This document shows positions 42,948 through 51,669 of a stretch of 64,000 nt of DNA, piece by piece; within the stretch, counting starts at the first letter, position 1; each line of letters starts with the position of its first letter. Under the pieces are notes generated by a model that saw nothing but the letters and a program-made list of their open reading frames with translations, was not told where the DNA came from and did no database searches. The stretch lies in the NCBI RefSeq assembly GCF_004519545.1, contig NZ_SDKM01000026.1:16291-80290 (forward strand), given 5' to 3'. A program made the translations under genes and the position numbers. The DNA is from Nocardioides guangzhouensis (GTDB taxonomy: Bacteria > Actinomycetota > Actinomycetes > Propionibacteriales > Nocardioidaceae).

Positions 42948-43490
42948 CTAGGTCCCGCCGGGACCGGGCGGAGGTTCCGTATCGGGCAGGTCCACCACGA
43001 CCTCGAGGTTCGACCCGACCCGGGTCACCGTGGCCGGCCCGAGGCGGCGGAGCATCGCCAGCGAGGCCGGGTTGTCGGCCGCCACCGTCGTCATGATCCG
43101 GCTGACCCCCTCGGGTCGTTGCCGAAGGAGCTCCGCCAGCAGCGCGGTCGCGACACCGCGGCCCTGCCAGCCGTCGACGACGGTGACCGCGACGTCCGCC
43201 GCGCCCGGCCGGTCCGGGTAGCGGATCATGTGCCCGACCGCGACCGGCATCCCTTCCCCGCCCTGTCCGACGACGACCAGCGCCAGCGCGACGTGGTCGA
43301 TCCCGTCCACCTCGTCGACCAGGTGGTCCAGCATCACCTCGGTGAGGTGCGGGACGCCGGAGAGGAAGCGGTGCTCGCGTGTCTCGGCCGACAGGTGCTC
43401 GTAGCCCTCACGGATCGCCTCTCGATCGCTGGGGCGCAGGGGCAGGACGAGTGCGCGCGTACCGTCGGCCAGCCGGGCTTCCGCGATCAC
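42948..43490 (-). CDS. GNAT-family N-acetyltransferase
   Basis: 180 residues from the GTG at 43490, with GGGGAGG 5-6 nt upstream. PLRPSDREAIREGYEHLSAETREHRFLSG at the start, then VAVTVVDGWQGRGVATALLAELL, the acetyl-CoA pyrophosphate loop (QGRGVAT), and NPASLAMLRRLG. It resembles the GNAT domain found in Pat-type protein acetyltransferases, here without cyclic-nucleotide domain. The substrate is unknown. Confidence 0.85.
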   Translation of the reverse strand: MIAEARLADGTRALVLPLRPSDREAIREGYEHLSAETREHRFLSGVPHLTEVMLDHLVDEVDGIDHVALALVVVGQGGEGMPVAVGHMIRYPDRPGAADVAVTVVDGWQGRGVATALLAELLRQRPEGVSRIMTTVAADNPASLAMLRRLGPATVTRVGSNLEVVVDLPDTEPPPGPGGT

Positions 43491-43599
43491 TCCCCACCTC
43501 CCCGGGCACACGGTACGTGCCGGCCGGAGGAGGCCGCCCAGCTGGCGGGCGCTCCGGGCCGGACGGCCTAGGATCGACGCACCGACCGGACGGGCGACG

Positions 43600-44987
43600 A
43601 TGGGAACCACCTTCCACGACCCAGACCCCGAGATCCCGAACGGACTCGTGGGCCCGGTGGACCGCGTGCTGGTGGTCGGTGCGGGCATCGCCGGCCTCAC
43701 GGTCGCCAACGCGCTCGCCCATGCCGGCGTGGTCTGCGTGGTGCTCGAGGCCCGCGAACGCATCGGTGGACGACTGCAGACGGTGGACCTCGTGGGCACC
43801 CCGGTGGATCTCGGCGGCTCCTGGGTGCACCACCCGGTCGGCAACCCGGTACGCCGCCTGGCCGACGGCGTCGGGATCCCGTGCCGTCCCGGGGACCCGC
43901 TGCCGACCCTGTCCGCGTTCGACTGCGCGACCGGGCAGCGCCTGTCGCACGCGGAGGTCGAGGCCGGTCTCGAGGCCGAGCTGGCCGGCTTCACCGACGC
44001 CCTCGGCGGCCTGCGGGCGACGTTGGGGCCGACCGCCTCGGCGGCCGAGGGCATCGATGCCCACCTCGCCGCGAGCGGGCTGACCGCCGACGCCCTGCGC
44101 CGGGCCCGGCAGGGTCTCCGGGCGTCCGTCGAGGCGGATGCCGCCGGTGCGGCCGAGCACCAGTCCCTGGAGTGGCTGTGGACCCAGGCGGAGTACGGCG
44201 GCGAGCTGTTCGGGGACCTGCCCGACGGCGGGTACTCCGGCGTCGTGGACGCCCTGGCGGCCGGGCTCGACGTACGCCTGGACTGGCCGGCCGCCCGCGT
44301 GGCCGCGACCGGCGACGGGTGTCCGTCACCTCGGCCTCCGGTGCGACCGAGGCCGGAACCCACGTCGTGGTCACGGCGCCGCTGGGCACCTTGAGGAACG
44401 GGCTGCCGAGCTTCGACCCGCCGCTGCCCCCCGAGCGGACGGACGCGATGCACCGGTTGGGCTTCGGGCGGTACGAGAAGGTGGCACTGGCCTTCGACCG
44501 GCCCTTCTGGCGTGACGCCGGGTGGTCGCACCTGGTCCTCTTCCCGCCCGACCCGGCCGAGCCCGCCCTGTGGGTCTTCGACCTCGACGCCTTCGGTGCC
44601 GGGCCGGTCCTCGTCTGCCACGCGTTCCACTCCGCCACAGGTCACGTGCTGTGGAGCTCCAGACAGGCGGCGGTCCGCTGGGTGACGGACATGCTGGCGG
44701 CGGCGCACGGCGCACCGCTCCCCGACCCCGTCGCGGCGGTCACGACCGGGTGGGCCGACGACCCGTACGCCGCCGGGGCCTACGCCCACGTCCCGCCGGG
44801 CGCCACCAACGCCGATCTCGACCTGCTCGGCTCGCCGGTCGGCGGCCGCGTCCTCTTCGCAGGAGAGCACACCCAGAGCGCCCGGGTGGGGTACGCCGAC
44901 GGCGCGATGACCAGCGGGATCCGCGAAGCCCGACGCCTGCTCGGCACGACGGCGGTGACCCTGGGCAGACTCCCGGACGACCGGTGA
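43600..44987 (+). pseudogene. Flavin-containing amine oxidase, frameshifted
   Basis: The first frame (from the ATG at 43600) gives VLVVGAGIAGLTVANALAHAG (FAD dinucleotide motif), ARERIGGRLQTVDL and DLGGSWVHH, and runs to about 44319. From there the +2 frame continues with VSVTSASGATEAGTHVVVTAPLGTL...FGRYEKVALAFDRPFW and the C-terminal FAD motif GRVLFAGEHTQSARVGYADGAMTSGIREA, ending at 44987. Adding one G to the GGG at 44317-44319 would join both into one 462-residue protein. All motifs are intact, so this is either a sequencing error or a very recent mutation. Such enzymes oxidise amines to imines. Confidence 0.85.
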
Positions 44988-45004
44988 CCGGGCGGAGTCT
45001 TCCC

Positions 45005-45898
45005 TCACCGTGCACGGCGCAGGACTGCCTCGGCGACGACCAGGTCCTGCCACGACATGCCCACGGTCTTGAACACCATCGGCCGGTCCGTGGGGACGTC
45101 GGCCGCGCCGGTCACTACGTCGCGCATCGGGAGGAGGTCGTCCGGGCCGATGGCTCCGTCCCATATGGCGAGGACCACGTCCCCGGCCTCGCGCCGGGCG
45201 GTGGCGACGTCCTCGACGACCACGGTGGCGCGGCCGAGCAGCGCCGCATCGAGCTCACGCGCGTCCGGCTCGTGCGAGCCGACGGCGATGACCACCGCGT
45301 CGTCGCGCAGCAGCGCCGAGTCGAAGACCGGTGTCCGGGCCGAGGTCGCACAGACGACGACGTCCGCCGACCGCAGCACCTCGTCGGCTTCGTGCGACGT
45401 GAGGGCGACGGCGTCGAGAGACGTGCGCGAGGGGTCGCGCACCAGGTAGGTGGCGTGCTCGACGGGGCGGACCGCGGCCAGGGTCGCCACGTGCGCCTCG
45501 GCCTGGGGGCCTGCCCCGATCACGGTGACCCGAAGGGGACGTGCCGGCAGCCGCGGGAGAACGCCGGCAACGGAGACGGCGGGGGTGCGCAGGGTGGTGA
45601 GCGCGGTTCCGTCGAGCGCGGCACGCAGGGCGAGGGTCTCGCGGTCGAACAGGAGGTAGGTGGCCTGGATGCGGGGCAGTCCGCGGGCGGGGTTGCCGGG
45701 GGCGACGGTGACGACCTTGACGCCCGCGCCCGTGGCGGTCTCGGAGGGCATGAGCAGGAACTGGCCGGCGGTCAGGTCGGCAGCCGTGCGGGCCGGGTCG
45801 GTGGTGGGGTCGAGGCCACCCCGCAGTGCGTCCGTCACGGCCTCGACCGCTCGGGCCGGCCCGAGGGCGGCGACGGCGTCCGCGTCGAGGTACCTCAT
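45005..45898 (-). CDS. Ornithine cyclodeaminase / mu-crystallin family protein
   Basis: 297 residues from the ATG at 45898, overlapping the racemase stop (ATGA). Rossmann motif VIGAGPQAEAHVATL (127-141), the preceding DGTALTTLRTPAVSVAG segment and the closing FKTVGMSWQDLVVAEAVL are family signs. Members deaminate ornithine to proline or reduce cyclic imino acids such as pyrroline-2-carboxylate with NAD(P)H. Downstream of a proline-racemase-type gene, an imino-acid role is likely. Confidence 0.9.
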   Translation of the reverse strand: MRYLDADAVAALGPARAVEAVTDALRGGLDPTTDPARTAADLTAGQFLLMPSETATGAGVKVVTVAPGNPARGLPRIQATYLLFDRETLALRAALDGTALTTLRTPAVSVAGVLPRLPARPLRVTVIGAGPQAEAHVATLAAVRPVEHATYLVRDPSRTSLDAVALTSHEADEVLRSADVVVCATSARTPVFDSALLRDDAVVIAVGSHEPDARELDAALLGRATVVVEDVATARREAGDVVLAIWDGAIGPDDLLPMRDVVTGAADVPTDRPMVFKTVGMSWQDLVVAEAVLRRAR

Positions 45899-46938
45899 CG
45901 CAGCACGAACCCCGGGACCAGCGGGTCGTGCGGGTCGATCGAGAAGGTGTGCTCGCCGGTCCGGTACGCCATGCCGGTGACTTGGGGGACCACGGCGGGA
46001 CGCCCGTCGTGGTCGAGCCTCTCGAGCACCGTCCCGGTGAAGGTGCTGCCGACGATCGAGTCGTGCCGCAGCCGGGTGCCTTCGGGCAGCCGACCGGCGG
46101 CGGCGAGCACCGCGAGCCGGGCGCAGGTGCCCGATCCGCAGGGCGACCGGTCCACCTCGCCGTCGGCGAAGACGGTCACGTTGCGCTGATGGACCCAGCC
46201 GTCCGAGTCGCCGAGGTCGTCGAACCAGATGGTGCCGTAGATGCCGTTCAGGCGAGGATCGGTCGGGTGCACGGCGACCGGGGCGTCGTTGAGGGCCCAC
46301 TTGATCTCCCGCCCGAGCCCGATGAGGTCGGCCAGGTGCTCCGGAGCGACGGACAGGCCCAGGTCGGCGGCAGGCAGGGTCGCGTAGATCGCTCCGCCGA
46401 ACGCGACGGTCACGGAGACGTCGCCGCGGGAGGTGGACACCGGTACGTCGCGGGCGACCACCCAGCTGGGCACGTTGACGAAGTCGACGGCCACCACGCG
46501 CTCGTCCTCGCGGTGCACCCTGGCGGTGACCCGGCCCGACGGCACGTCGATCACGACGTCCACGCTTCCCGTCTCCGGGCCGCTGACCCGGCCCGTCTCC
46601 ACGGCCCAGACGCCCAGCGCGATGGTGCCGTGGCCGCAGGCGGTCGAGAAGCCGTCCTTGTGCCAGAACAACACCCCCAGGTCGGCCCTGTCGTCGTCCG
46701 GCGGCACCAGGAACCCGCCGTACATGTCGGCGTGGCCGCGAGGCTCCGAGCAGAGGACGGCGCGCAATGCCTGCACGCTGGAGTCCTCGATGGCCCGGGC
46801 CCGCCGCTCGGCGACGGTCGACCCTTCCACGCGGACGGGCGGGTCGGCCACGATGCGGAACGGCTCCCCGCCGGTGTGGTAGTCGGTGGTCGCGATCGTC
46901 GACGGCAGCACGCTCGCAGCCTCCCACGAGACAGCCAT
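45895..46938 (-). CDS. Proline racemase / 4-hydroxyproline epimerase family
   Basis: 347 residues from the ATG at 46938. Both catalytic cysteines are present: Cys101 in STACGHGT and Cys267 in DRSPCGSGT. That pair means racemase or 2-epimerase activity rather than the dehydratase variant, in which the first is Ser or the second Thr. DYHTGGEPFRI opens the fold. Substrate is proline, 4-hydroxyproline or a related imino acid. It lies between a HAD hydrolase (19 bp upstream) and an ornithine cyclodeaminase family gene. Confidence 0.92.
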   Translation of the reverse strand: MAVSWEAASVLPSTIATTDYHTGGEPFRIVADPPVRVEGSTVAERRARAIEDSSVQALRAVLCSEPRGHADMYGGFLVPPDDDRADLGVLFWHKDGFSTACGHGTIALGVWAVETGRVSGPETGSVDVVIDVPSGRVTARVHREDERVVAVDFVNVPSWVVARDVPVSTSRGDVSVTVAFGGAIYATLPAADLGLSVAPEHLADLIGLGREIKWALNDAPVAVHPTDPRLNGIYGTIWFDDLGDSDGWVHQRNVTVFADGEVDRSPCGSGTCARLAVLAAAGRLPEGTRLRHDSIVGSTFTGTVLERLDHDGRPAVVPQVTGMAYRTGEHTFSIDPHDPLVPGFVLR

Positions 46939-46957
46939 CGTCGTCAGAGGGCTTCCG

Positions 46958-47704
46958 TCAGCTGTCTCCCCGGGCGTCGGCGAAGGCCCGGTCGACCGCG
47001 TCGGCGAGCTCCTCCATCGAGTGGAGCTCCAGGTCGTAGGTCCACTCGCCCGAGGGCTCCGGGGTGGCTCCCCAGCCGGGCTGGTCGTGGCGGCGGTTGA
47101 TCCACACCGATGGCAGCGCCTCGCGCTGTGCGGGCACGTGGTCGTGGAAGAGGCTCTGCGCCACGTGCAGCAGCTCCGCACGCTCGATCCCGAGCTCGGC
47201 GAGGACGGCGTCGAGGGCGCGGAAGTGGTTCTCGGCGGGCTTGTAGGCGCCGACGTCCTCGGCGGTGATGACGGCCGCGAAGTCGCCGCGCAGGCGCCGG
47301 TTGCTGCCCGCGAACCCGTCCCGGTGCACGTTGGACAGGATGATCAGCCGATAGTGCCTGGCCAGCCTCTCCAGCGCATCGGCGGAGTCGGGGAAGGCCG
47401 GCCAGTCCGGGACCGAATCCCCCAGCCGCTGCGCCCAGACGTCGCTGACGAGGCAGCCGAGCCCGTCGCCCGTGCGGCGGAAGGCGTTGGCGAGGACCTC
47501 GGGATAGAGAGCGGTGGGTGTCTCGCGCTCCACGGCGGCCTCCTTGTCGGCGTACGCGAGCAGCAGCTCCTCGTCGGTGAGCCCGAGGCCCTGCTCGCGA
47601 GCCCATGGGGCGAGGACCGCGGCGATGCCGGCCTCCCAGTCGATGAGGGTGCCGTAGCAGTCGAAGCTGAGCGCCTCGAACGCGGTGAGGTCCAGGTCGG
47701 TCAT
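46958..47704 (-). CDS. HAD-family hydrolase (haloacid dehalogenase type II-like)
   Basis: 248 residues from the ATG at 47704, with GGAGGA upstream. Nucleophile Asp15 in LSFDCYGTLIDWE, the LSNVHRDGF motif II, Lys in YKPAENHF and ESLFHD/SLFHDHVPA motif region. The haloacid-dehalogenase-like cap is present (LTDEELLLAYADKEAAVERE). It is the first gene of the racemase operon; it may remove phosphate or halide from a related compound, but the substrate is unknown. Confidence 0.85.
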   Translation of the reverse strand: MTDLDLTAFEALSFDCYGTLIDWEAGIAAVLAPWAREQGLGLTDEELLLAYADKEAAVERETPTALYPEVLANAFRRTGDGLGCLVSDVWAQRLGDSVPDWPAFPDSADALERLARHYRLIILSNVHRDGFAGSNRRLRGDFAAVITAEDVGAYKPAENHFRALDAVLAELGIERAELLHVAQSLFHDHVPAQREALPSVWINRRHDQPGWGATPEPSGEWTYDLELHSMEELADAVDRAFADARGDS

Positions 47705-47767
47705 GGGTTGTGTCCTCCGCACGGTCGTCGAGTCGTCGGTACCGGCCTCAGCGAATCATCACGTCGG

Positions 47768-47783
47768 TCACATCGTCATGTGA
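47768..47783. promoter_or_regulatory. Inverted repeat upstream of the HAD-racemase operon
   Basis: TCACAT (47768-47773) and ATGTGA (47778-47783) flank CGTC, about 60 bp upstream of the operon and about 80 bp from the divergent membrane-protein gene. It looks like an operator, but no regulator gene is adjacent. Confidence 0.45.
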
Positions 47784-47861
47784 TGTGGACTCACCCAGCC
47801 GGCTCCTAACGTCCGGAACATCGTCGGACACCCGTTCGGCACCCGAACCAGGAGCCCCGTC

Positions 47862-48542
47862 ATGAACGTCACCACCGCCGGTCTCACCCAGGCCTCCGGC
47901 GCCGCCGCCGCCACAGCCGGCGCGCTCTTCATCGGCATCCAGGTCAAGCACCCCCACCTCGACGCCACGTCCATCCAGAGCACCGAGATGGCCGTCCGCG
48001 ACACCCTGAAGGTGCTGATGGCCGCGCTCTCCCTGGCCGGCATCACCGGCATGTACCTCAGCCAGGTCCGCCGCAACGGAGTCCTCGGGCTGGTCGGCTA
48101 CCTCGTGCTCAGCGCCGGCTACCTCCTCGTCCTGGGCACGGCGTTCAGCGCCGCGTTCGTGATCCCCGAGGTCGCTCAGACCGACCCGGGCTACGTCAAC
48201 GACGTGATCGACGTGACCACGGGCCGCACCTCCAGCGCCGACATCGGAGCCATGAACACCGTCAACCTGCTCCAGGGCACGGGCATCCTGGTCGGCGGCC
48301 TGCTGTTCGGCATCGCGCTGTTCCGCGCCCGCGTCCTCGCCCGCTGGGCGACCCTGCTGCTGGCGGTCGGTGGCATCCTCACCGCCGCGCTCCAGGTGAT
48401 GCCGGACTCCTTCTACCGGCTGCTCGCCTTCCCGATCGGCATCGCCATGGTCGCGCTCGGCGTCTCGCTGTGGCTGAGCCAGCGGAAGTCGGCCTCGGTC
48501 GACGCCGACGCGTCGTACGCCGCCGTCTCCCCGGGCCGATGA
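47862..48542 (+). CDS. DUF4386-like integral membrane protein
   Basis: 226 residues with AGGAG upstream. About six membrane segments: ASGAAAATAGALFIGIQV, LKVLMAALSLAGITGMYL, VLGLVGYLVLSAGYLLVLGTAFSAAFV, GTGILVGGLLFGIALF, WATLLLAVGGILTAALQV and LLAFPIGIAMVALGVSLWL. The layout resembles small DUF4386-type proteins of unknown role. Its stop overlaps the start of the next gene (ATGA). Confidence 0.65.
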   Translation: MNVTTAGLTQASGAAAATAGALFIGIQVKHPHLDATSIQSTEMAVRDTLKVLMAALSLAGITGMYLSQVRRNGVLGLVGYLVLSAGYLLVLGTAFSAAFVIPEVAQTDPGYVNDVIDVTTGRTSSADIGAMNTVNLLQGTGILVGGLLFGIALFRARVLARWATLLLAVGGILTAALQVMPDSFYRLLAFPIGIAMVALGVSLWLSQRKSASVDADASYAAVSPGR

Positions 48543-49216
48543 CCACGGTCCGGACGGAGCCTGTCCGGAGACGCGGCCGGGAGCGGAGCTGGCCGGTGCC
48601 GGCGGCGCTGGTCGGGCTCAGCGCGATCCCGCTCACCGCCGGCGCACTGCGGCTGGTCCAGCTCGCCGGAGGCCCGGCCGTCTTCCCCGCGGATCACCGG
48701 TTCACGGGGTTCCCCGTCGCGCTCGTGGCGCACATCGTGGGCGCCGCTGTCTTCGCGTTCGTCGGCACGTTCCAGCTGGTACCGAGGATCCGGCGTCGCC
48801 ACCGGGCCTGGCACCGGCGCGCCGGGCGCGTGGTCGCCGTGGCCGGCCTGGTCGTGGCCGGGTCGGCGTTGTGGCTCACCCTCGGCTACGAGGCACAGCC
48901 CGGCACCGGGGACCTGCTGTTCGCCTTCCGGCTCGTGTTCGTCTCGGCGCTGGTCGCCAGCCTTGTCCTCGGCATCACGGCCATCCGCCGTCGCGACGTC
49001 GCCGGCCACCGGGCCTGGATGATCCGGGCCTTCGCGATCGGCCTCGGCGCCGGGACCCAGGTGTTCACGGAGGGGTTGGGCGGCGCCTTGTTCGGCACCG
49101 GCGAGATGCGCGGCGACCTCGCCAAGGTCGCCGGCTGGCTCCTCAACCTGACGGTCGCCGAGTGGGTCATCCGCCGCCCGGCCCGCCGGCAGCAGCACCT
49201 GGTCAGGGGCCGGTGA
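48539..49216 (+). CDS. DUF2306-like integral membrane protein
   Basis: 225 residues from the ATG at 48539, overlapping the previous stop. After a basic N-terminus, membrane segments include AALVGLSAIPLTAGALRLVQL, VALVAHIVGAAVFAFVGTFQL, GRVVAVAGLVVAGSALWLTL, FAFRLVFVSALVASLVLGI and ending GWLLNLTVAEWVIRR. The RRRHRAWHRRAGRV and VAGHRAWMIRAFAIGLG loops with His-Arg resemble the DUF2306 family. Function unknown; coupled to the preceding membrane protein. Confidence 0.75.
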   Translation: MTTVRTEPVRRRGRERSWPVPAALVGLSAIPLTAGALRLVQLAGGPAVFPADHRFTGFPVALVAHIVGAAVFAFVGTFQLVPRIRRRHRAWHRRAGRVVAVAGLVVAGSALWLTLGYEAQPGTGDLLFAFRLVFVSALVASLVLGITAIRRRDVAGHRAWMIRAFAIGLGAGTQVFTEGLGGALFGTGEMRGDLAKVAGWLLNLTVAEWVIRRPARRQQHLVRGR

Positions 49217-49240
49217 CGTGGCGCCGCGGCGGGCGCCACG
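49217..49240. terminator. Bidirectional terminator hairpin
   Basis: CGTGGCGCC (49217-49225) pairs with GGCGCCACG (49232-49240) around a 6-nt loop, between the convergent DUF2306-like and M50 genes. Confidence 0.65.
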
Positions 49241-49254
49241 GAGGCGGCCGCTGG

Positions 49255-51663
49255 TCAGGGCGCCGCGGTCGTGGACTCCTGTGCGGGCGCATCCGCCGAC
49301 GTCGTGGGGTCGGCCGAGGGGCTGGTCGTCGGATCGGCGGTCTGACTCGGTTCCGGCGCACTGGGCGACCCGTCGGGTGTCTCGCTGGACCCGGCACTCG
49401 CTGGCTCGCTCGGCGTCGGCTCCGACGGCACCTCGCTCGGGTCGGCGCTCGAGGACTCCCCCGGGTCCCCCGGGTCGGAGTCGTCTCGCTGCGCTCGCGA
49501 GGGATCGGCGTCGATGACCTCCAGGACCCGGTCCTGGAAGTCCTCGAGCGCCCCCTGCAGCTCGGACAGGCTGCGCCCGGGTATGCCCTGCGCGTAGGCC
49601 GCGATCTCGGCCCACAGGGCGCGCAGCTCCGCCATGCCCGCGTCGCTGAGCGGGCCGTCGAGGGTCACCACGAGCTGGCTGGCCAGCGCGTAGGTGAGAC
49701 AGCGCACGCAGCTGTAGTTGACCGCAGTCGCCAGGTTCGCGGGCACCACGGTGTCCGCATCACCGACGATCAGCACGACCTGGAAGCTGATCGCGACGGC
49801 TGCGCAGTCCTCGCAGCTGGCCGCGGCGTACGCCTCGTTGGTGTTGGTCACCGGCTGGTCGCCGTCGACCCAGATCATGGCAAAGGCCAGGTCGTAGACC
49901 ACCGTGTCGTCGGTGGTGTTGACCGCCAGGGCCTGGTTGTCGCCCTCATCGGGTGGGAGCGGCTGGTCGAACGGGAAGACCCAGGTGTTCGCGGCGCCCC
50001 CGTCGCCGGAGCTGTCCGGGGGTTCTCCGGTGCTGGTGGGTCCGGTCGCGACGGGGTCGGACGTGCCGGCCTGGCGCGGCACCATCACGAGGGCGAGGCC
50101 GGGTTCGTCCTCGGTCGGCCGGACATTGCCCGCGAGCAGTGCCTCGGCGTGGCCCCGCTGTCCCTCGGCCAGCGGTCCGGAGCCGACCCGGGCCTGCGGC
50201 GGCTCGGCGCGGGGCAGCACCTGGCCCAGGGTGCCCTTCTCGTACGCCGAGATCGGGCGGTACGTGTCCTCGCGCGGCCACCAGGCCCAGATCAACCCGG
50301 CCACGATCGCGAGCGCGGTCAGCACGGCCAGGCAGCGGCGTAGCGGCTTGCCGGCGGTCCTTCGCCAGACGCCACGCGCGACCTGACGCACCAGGCGCGT
50401 CAGGATGTAGCAGATCCCGGCGATCGGCAGCACCAGCGCCAGGATCGCGATGATGCGTGCCAGCACGGCGACCACGTCTCCCTCGGCCCAGGAGGCGCCC
50501 AGCAGGTCGACCTGTGCCTGGAGACTCACCCACGCGGTGGCCAGGACCCGCGGCAGCGTCATGACCATCGTGAACAGCGTGAGTGCGAGCAGCGGCACGA
50601 CCACGAAGACCCACGCCGTGACCACGAGGCGCGCCCACGGCTTCAGTGCGGTCGCCGACGGGTCGCGCCAGCGCCAGGGCAGGGTGCCCAGGAGCGTCGG
50701 CCTGATCCGGTGGTAGAGGTCCGGGACGCCGGTGAGGTCGGCCAGCACGTGGTAGCCGTCGAAGCGGACCATCGGCGTCAGCTGCCGCAGCATCTGGAGT
50801 ATCTGGCTGACGACGGCGAGCAGCAGCGCGTCGTACCCGGTCGCCCACCAGACGCCGACGACGGCGAGGGCGACGATCGCGTTGAAGTAGAGACCGCCGA
50901 GGTCGGTACGGATCCGACCGCCGCGTCCGAGGCGGTAGGAGTCGGTGACGTCGGTGTAGAACGCCGGCCAGAAGAGGTAGAGCCCCATCCCCATCACACC
51001 GGGCGTGGCGCCGCCCCTGCGGGCGGCGGCCGCGTGACCGAACTCGTGGAAGCCGGCCGAGAAGACCGTGACCACGAAGATCAGCAGCAGGAGCCCCGGC
51101 TTGTGCAGCGCCTCATGGGTCGCCGAGGCGAGACCCTTGTCGAAGAGCAGCCACCACGAGACGTACACGAATCCGGCGACCAGCGCGACCACGAGAACCG
51201 GGTTGAACAGCATCGCGAACGGCGTGGTGATCCGGTCGGTCCTGACCGGGTCGGTCACGGCGTACCGCATGCGGAGCCCGAGCAACGGGTTGGACTTCCT
51301 GACCTCCGGCGCGGAGCCGTCGGCCTTGAGGAGCAGGCCGATCGGCCGGAGCTTCTTGTCGACCAGGGTCGCGACGTTGTCGGCGCTGACCCGCCTGCCA
51401 TACGCCGTGGTCACCTTCGCGGCGATCTCGTCGTGGGTCCGCTCGCCGTCGATCGCGTCCAGGACCTGGAACAGCAGAGGCGTCAGCTGGACCATCTGCC
51501 CGTCGGCACGTCGCACCAGGGCCGGAGGGTCCTTGTAGCCCGAGCCGGGCATGGCACCGATGAGCTGGATGCCCTCGGCCCGGACCGGGACGGCCGGTCG
51601 TGGCGTGACCGGAAGCGGCGTCGCTGCAGCGTCGCCGCCCCCTGTCGGCGGGGAGATGGTCAC
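49255..51663 (-). CDS. M50-type zinc metalloprotease with PqqD-like N-terminus and Cys-paired C-terminal domain
   Basis: 802 residues, GTG start 6 nt after the stop of the repeat protein. Residues about 40-115 form a PqqD-like wing (LTPLLFQVLDAIDGERTHDEIAAKVTTAYGRRV). Zinc motif HEFGH is at 206-210 and the second site-2-protease motif TPMVRFDGYH at 296-305 (Asp302). Membrane segments lie near 150-175, 190-215, 258-290, 346-372, 400-425 and 445-462. The C-terminal part (about 560-700) contains CEDC (617-620) and CVRC (652-655), followed by an acidic Ser/Pro/Thr tail. Such proteins cut peptides within or next to the membrane; PqqD-like modules in other systems bind RiPP leader peptides. Confidence 0.85.
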   Translation of the reverse strand: MTISPPTGGGDAAATPLPVTPRPAVPVRAEGIQLIGAMPGSGYKDPPALVRRADGQMVQLTPLLFQVLDAIDGERTHDEIAAKVTTAYGRRVSADNVATLVDKKLRPIGLLLKADGSAPEVRKSNPLLGLRMRYAVTDPVRTDRITTPFAMLFNPVLVVALVAGFVYVSWWLLFDKGLASATHEALHKPGLLLLIFVVTVFSAGFHEFGHAAAARRGGATPGVMGMGLYLFWPAFYTDVTDSYRLGRGGRIRTDLGGLYFNAIVALAVVGVWWATGYDALLLAVVSQILQMLRQLTPMVRFDGYHVLADLTGVPDLYHRIRPTLLGTLPWRWRDPSATALKPWARLVVTAWVFVVVPLLALTLFTMVMTLPRVLATAWVSLQAQVDLLGASWAEGDVVAVLARIIAILALVLPIAGICYILTRLVRQVARGVWRRTAGKPLRRCLAVLTALAIVAGLIWAWWPREDTYRPISAYEKGTLGQVLPRAEPPQARVGSGPLAEGQRGHAEALLAGNVRPTEDEPGLALVMVPRQAGTSDPVATGPTSTGEPPDSSGDGGAANTWVFPFDQPLPPDEGDNQALAVNTTDDTVVYDLAFAMIWVDGDQPVTNTNEAYAAASCEDCAAVAISFQVVLIVGDADTVVPANLATAVNYSCVRCLTYALASQLVVTLDGPLSDAGMAELRALWAEIAAYAQGIPGRSLSELQGALEDFQDRVLEVIDADPSRAQRDDSDPGDPGESSSADPSEVPSEPTPSEPASAGSSETPDGSPSAPEPSQTADPTTSPSADPTTSADAPAQESTTAAP

Positions 51664-51669
51664 CGGTGG

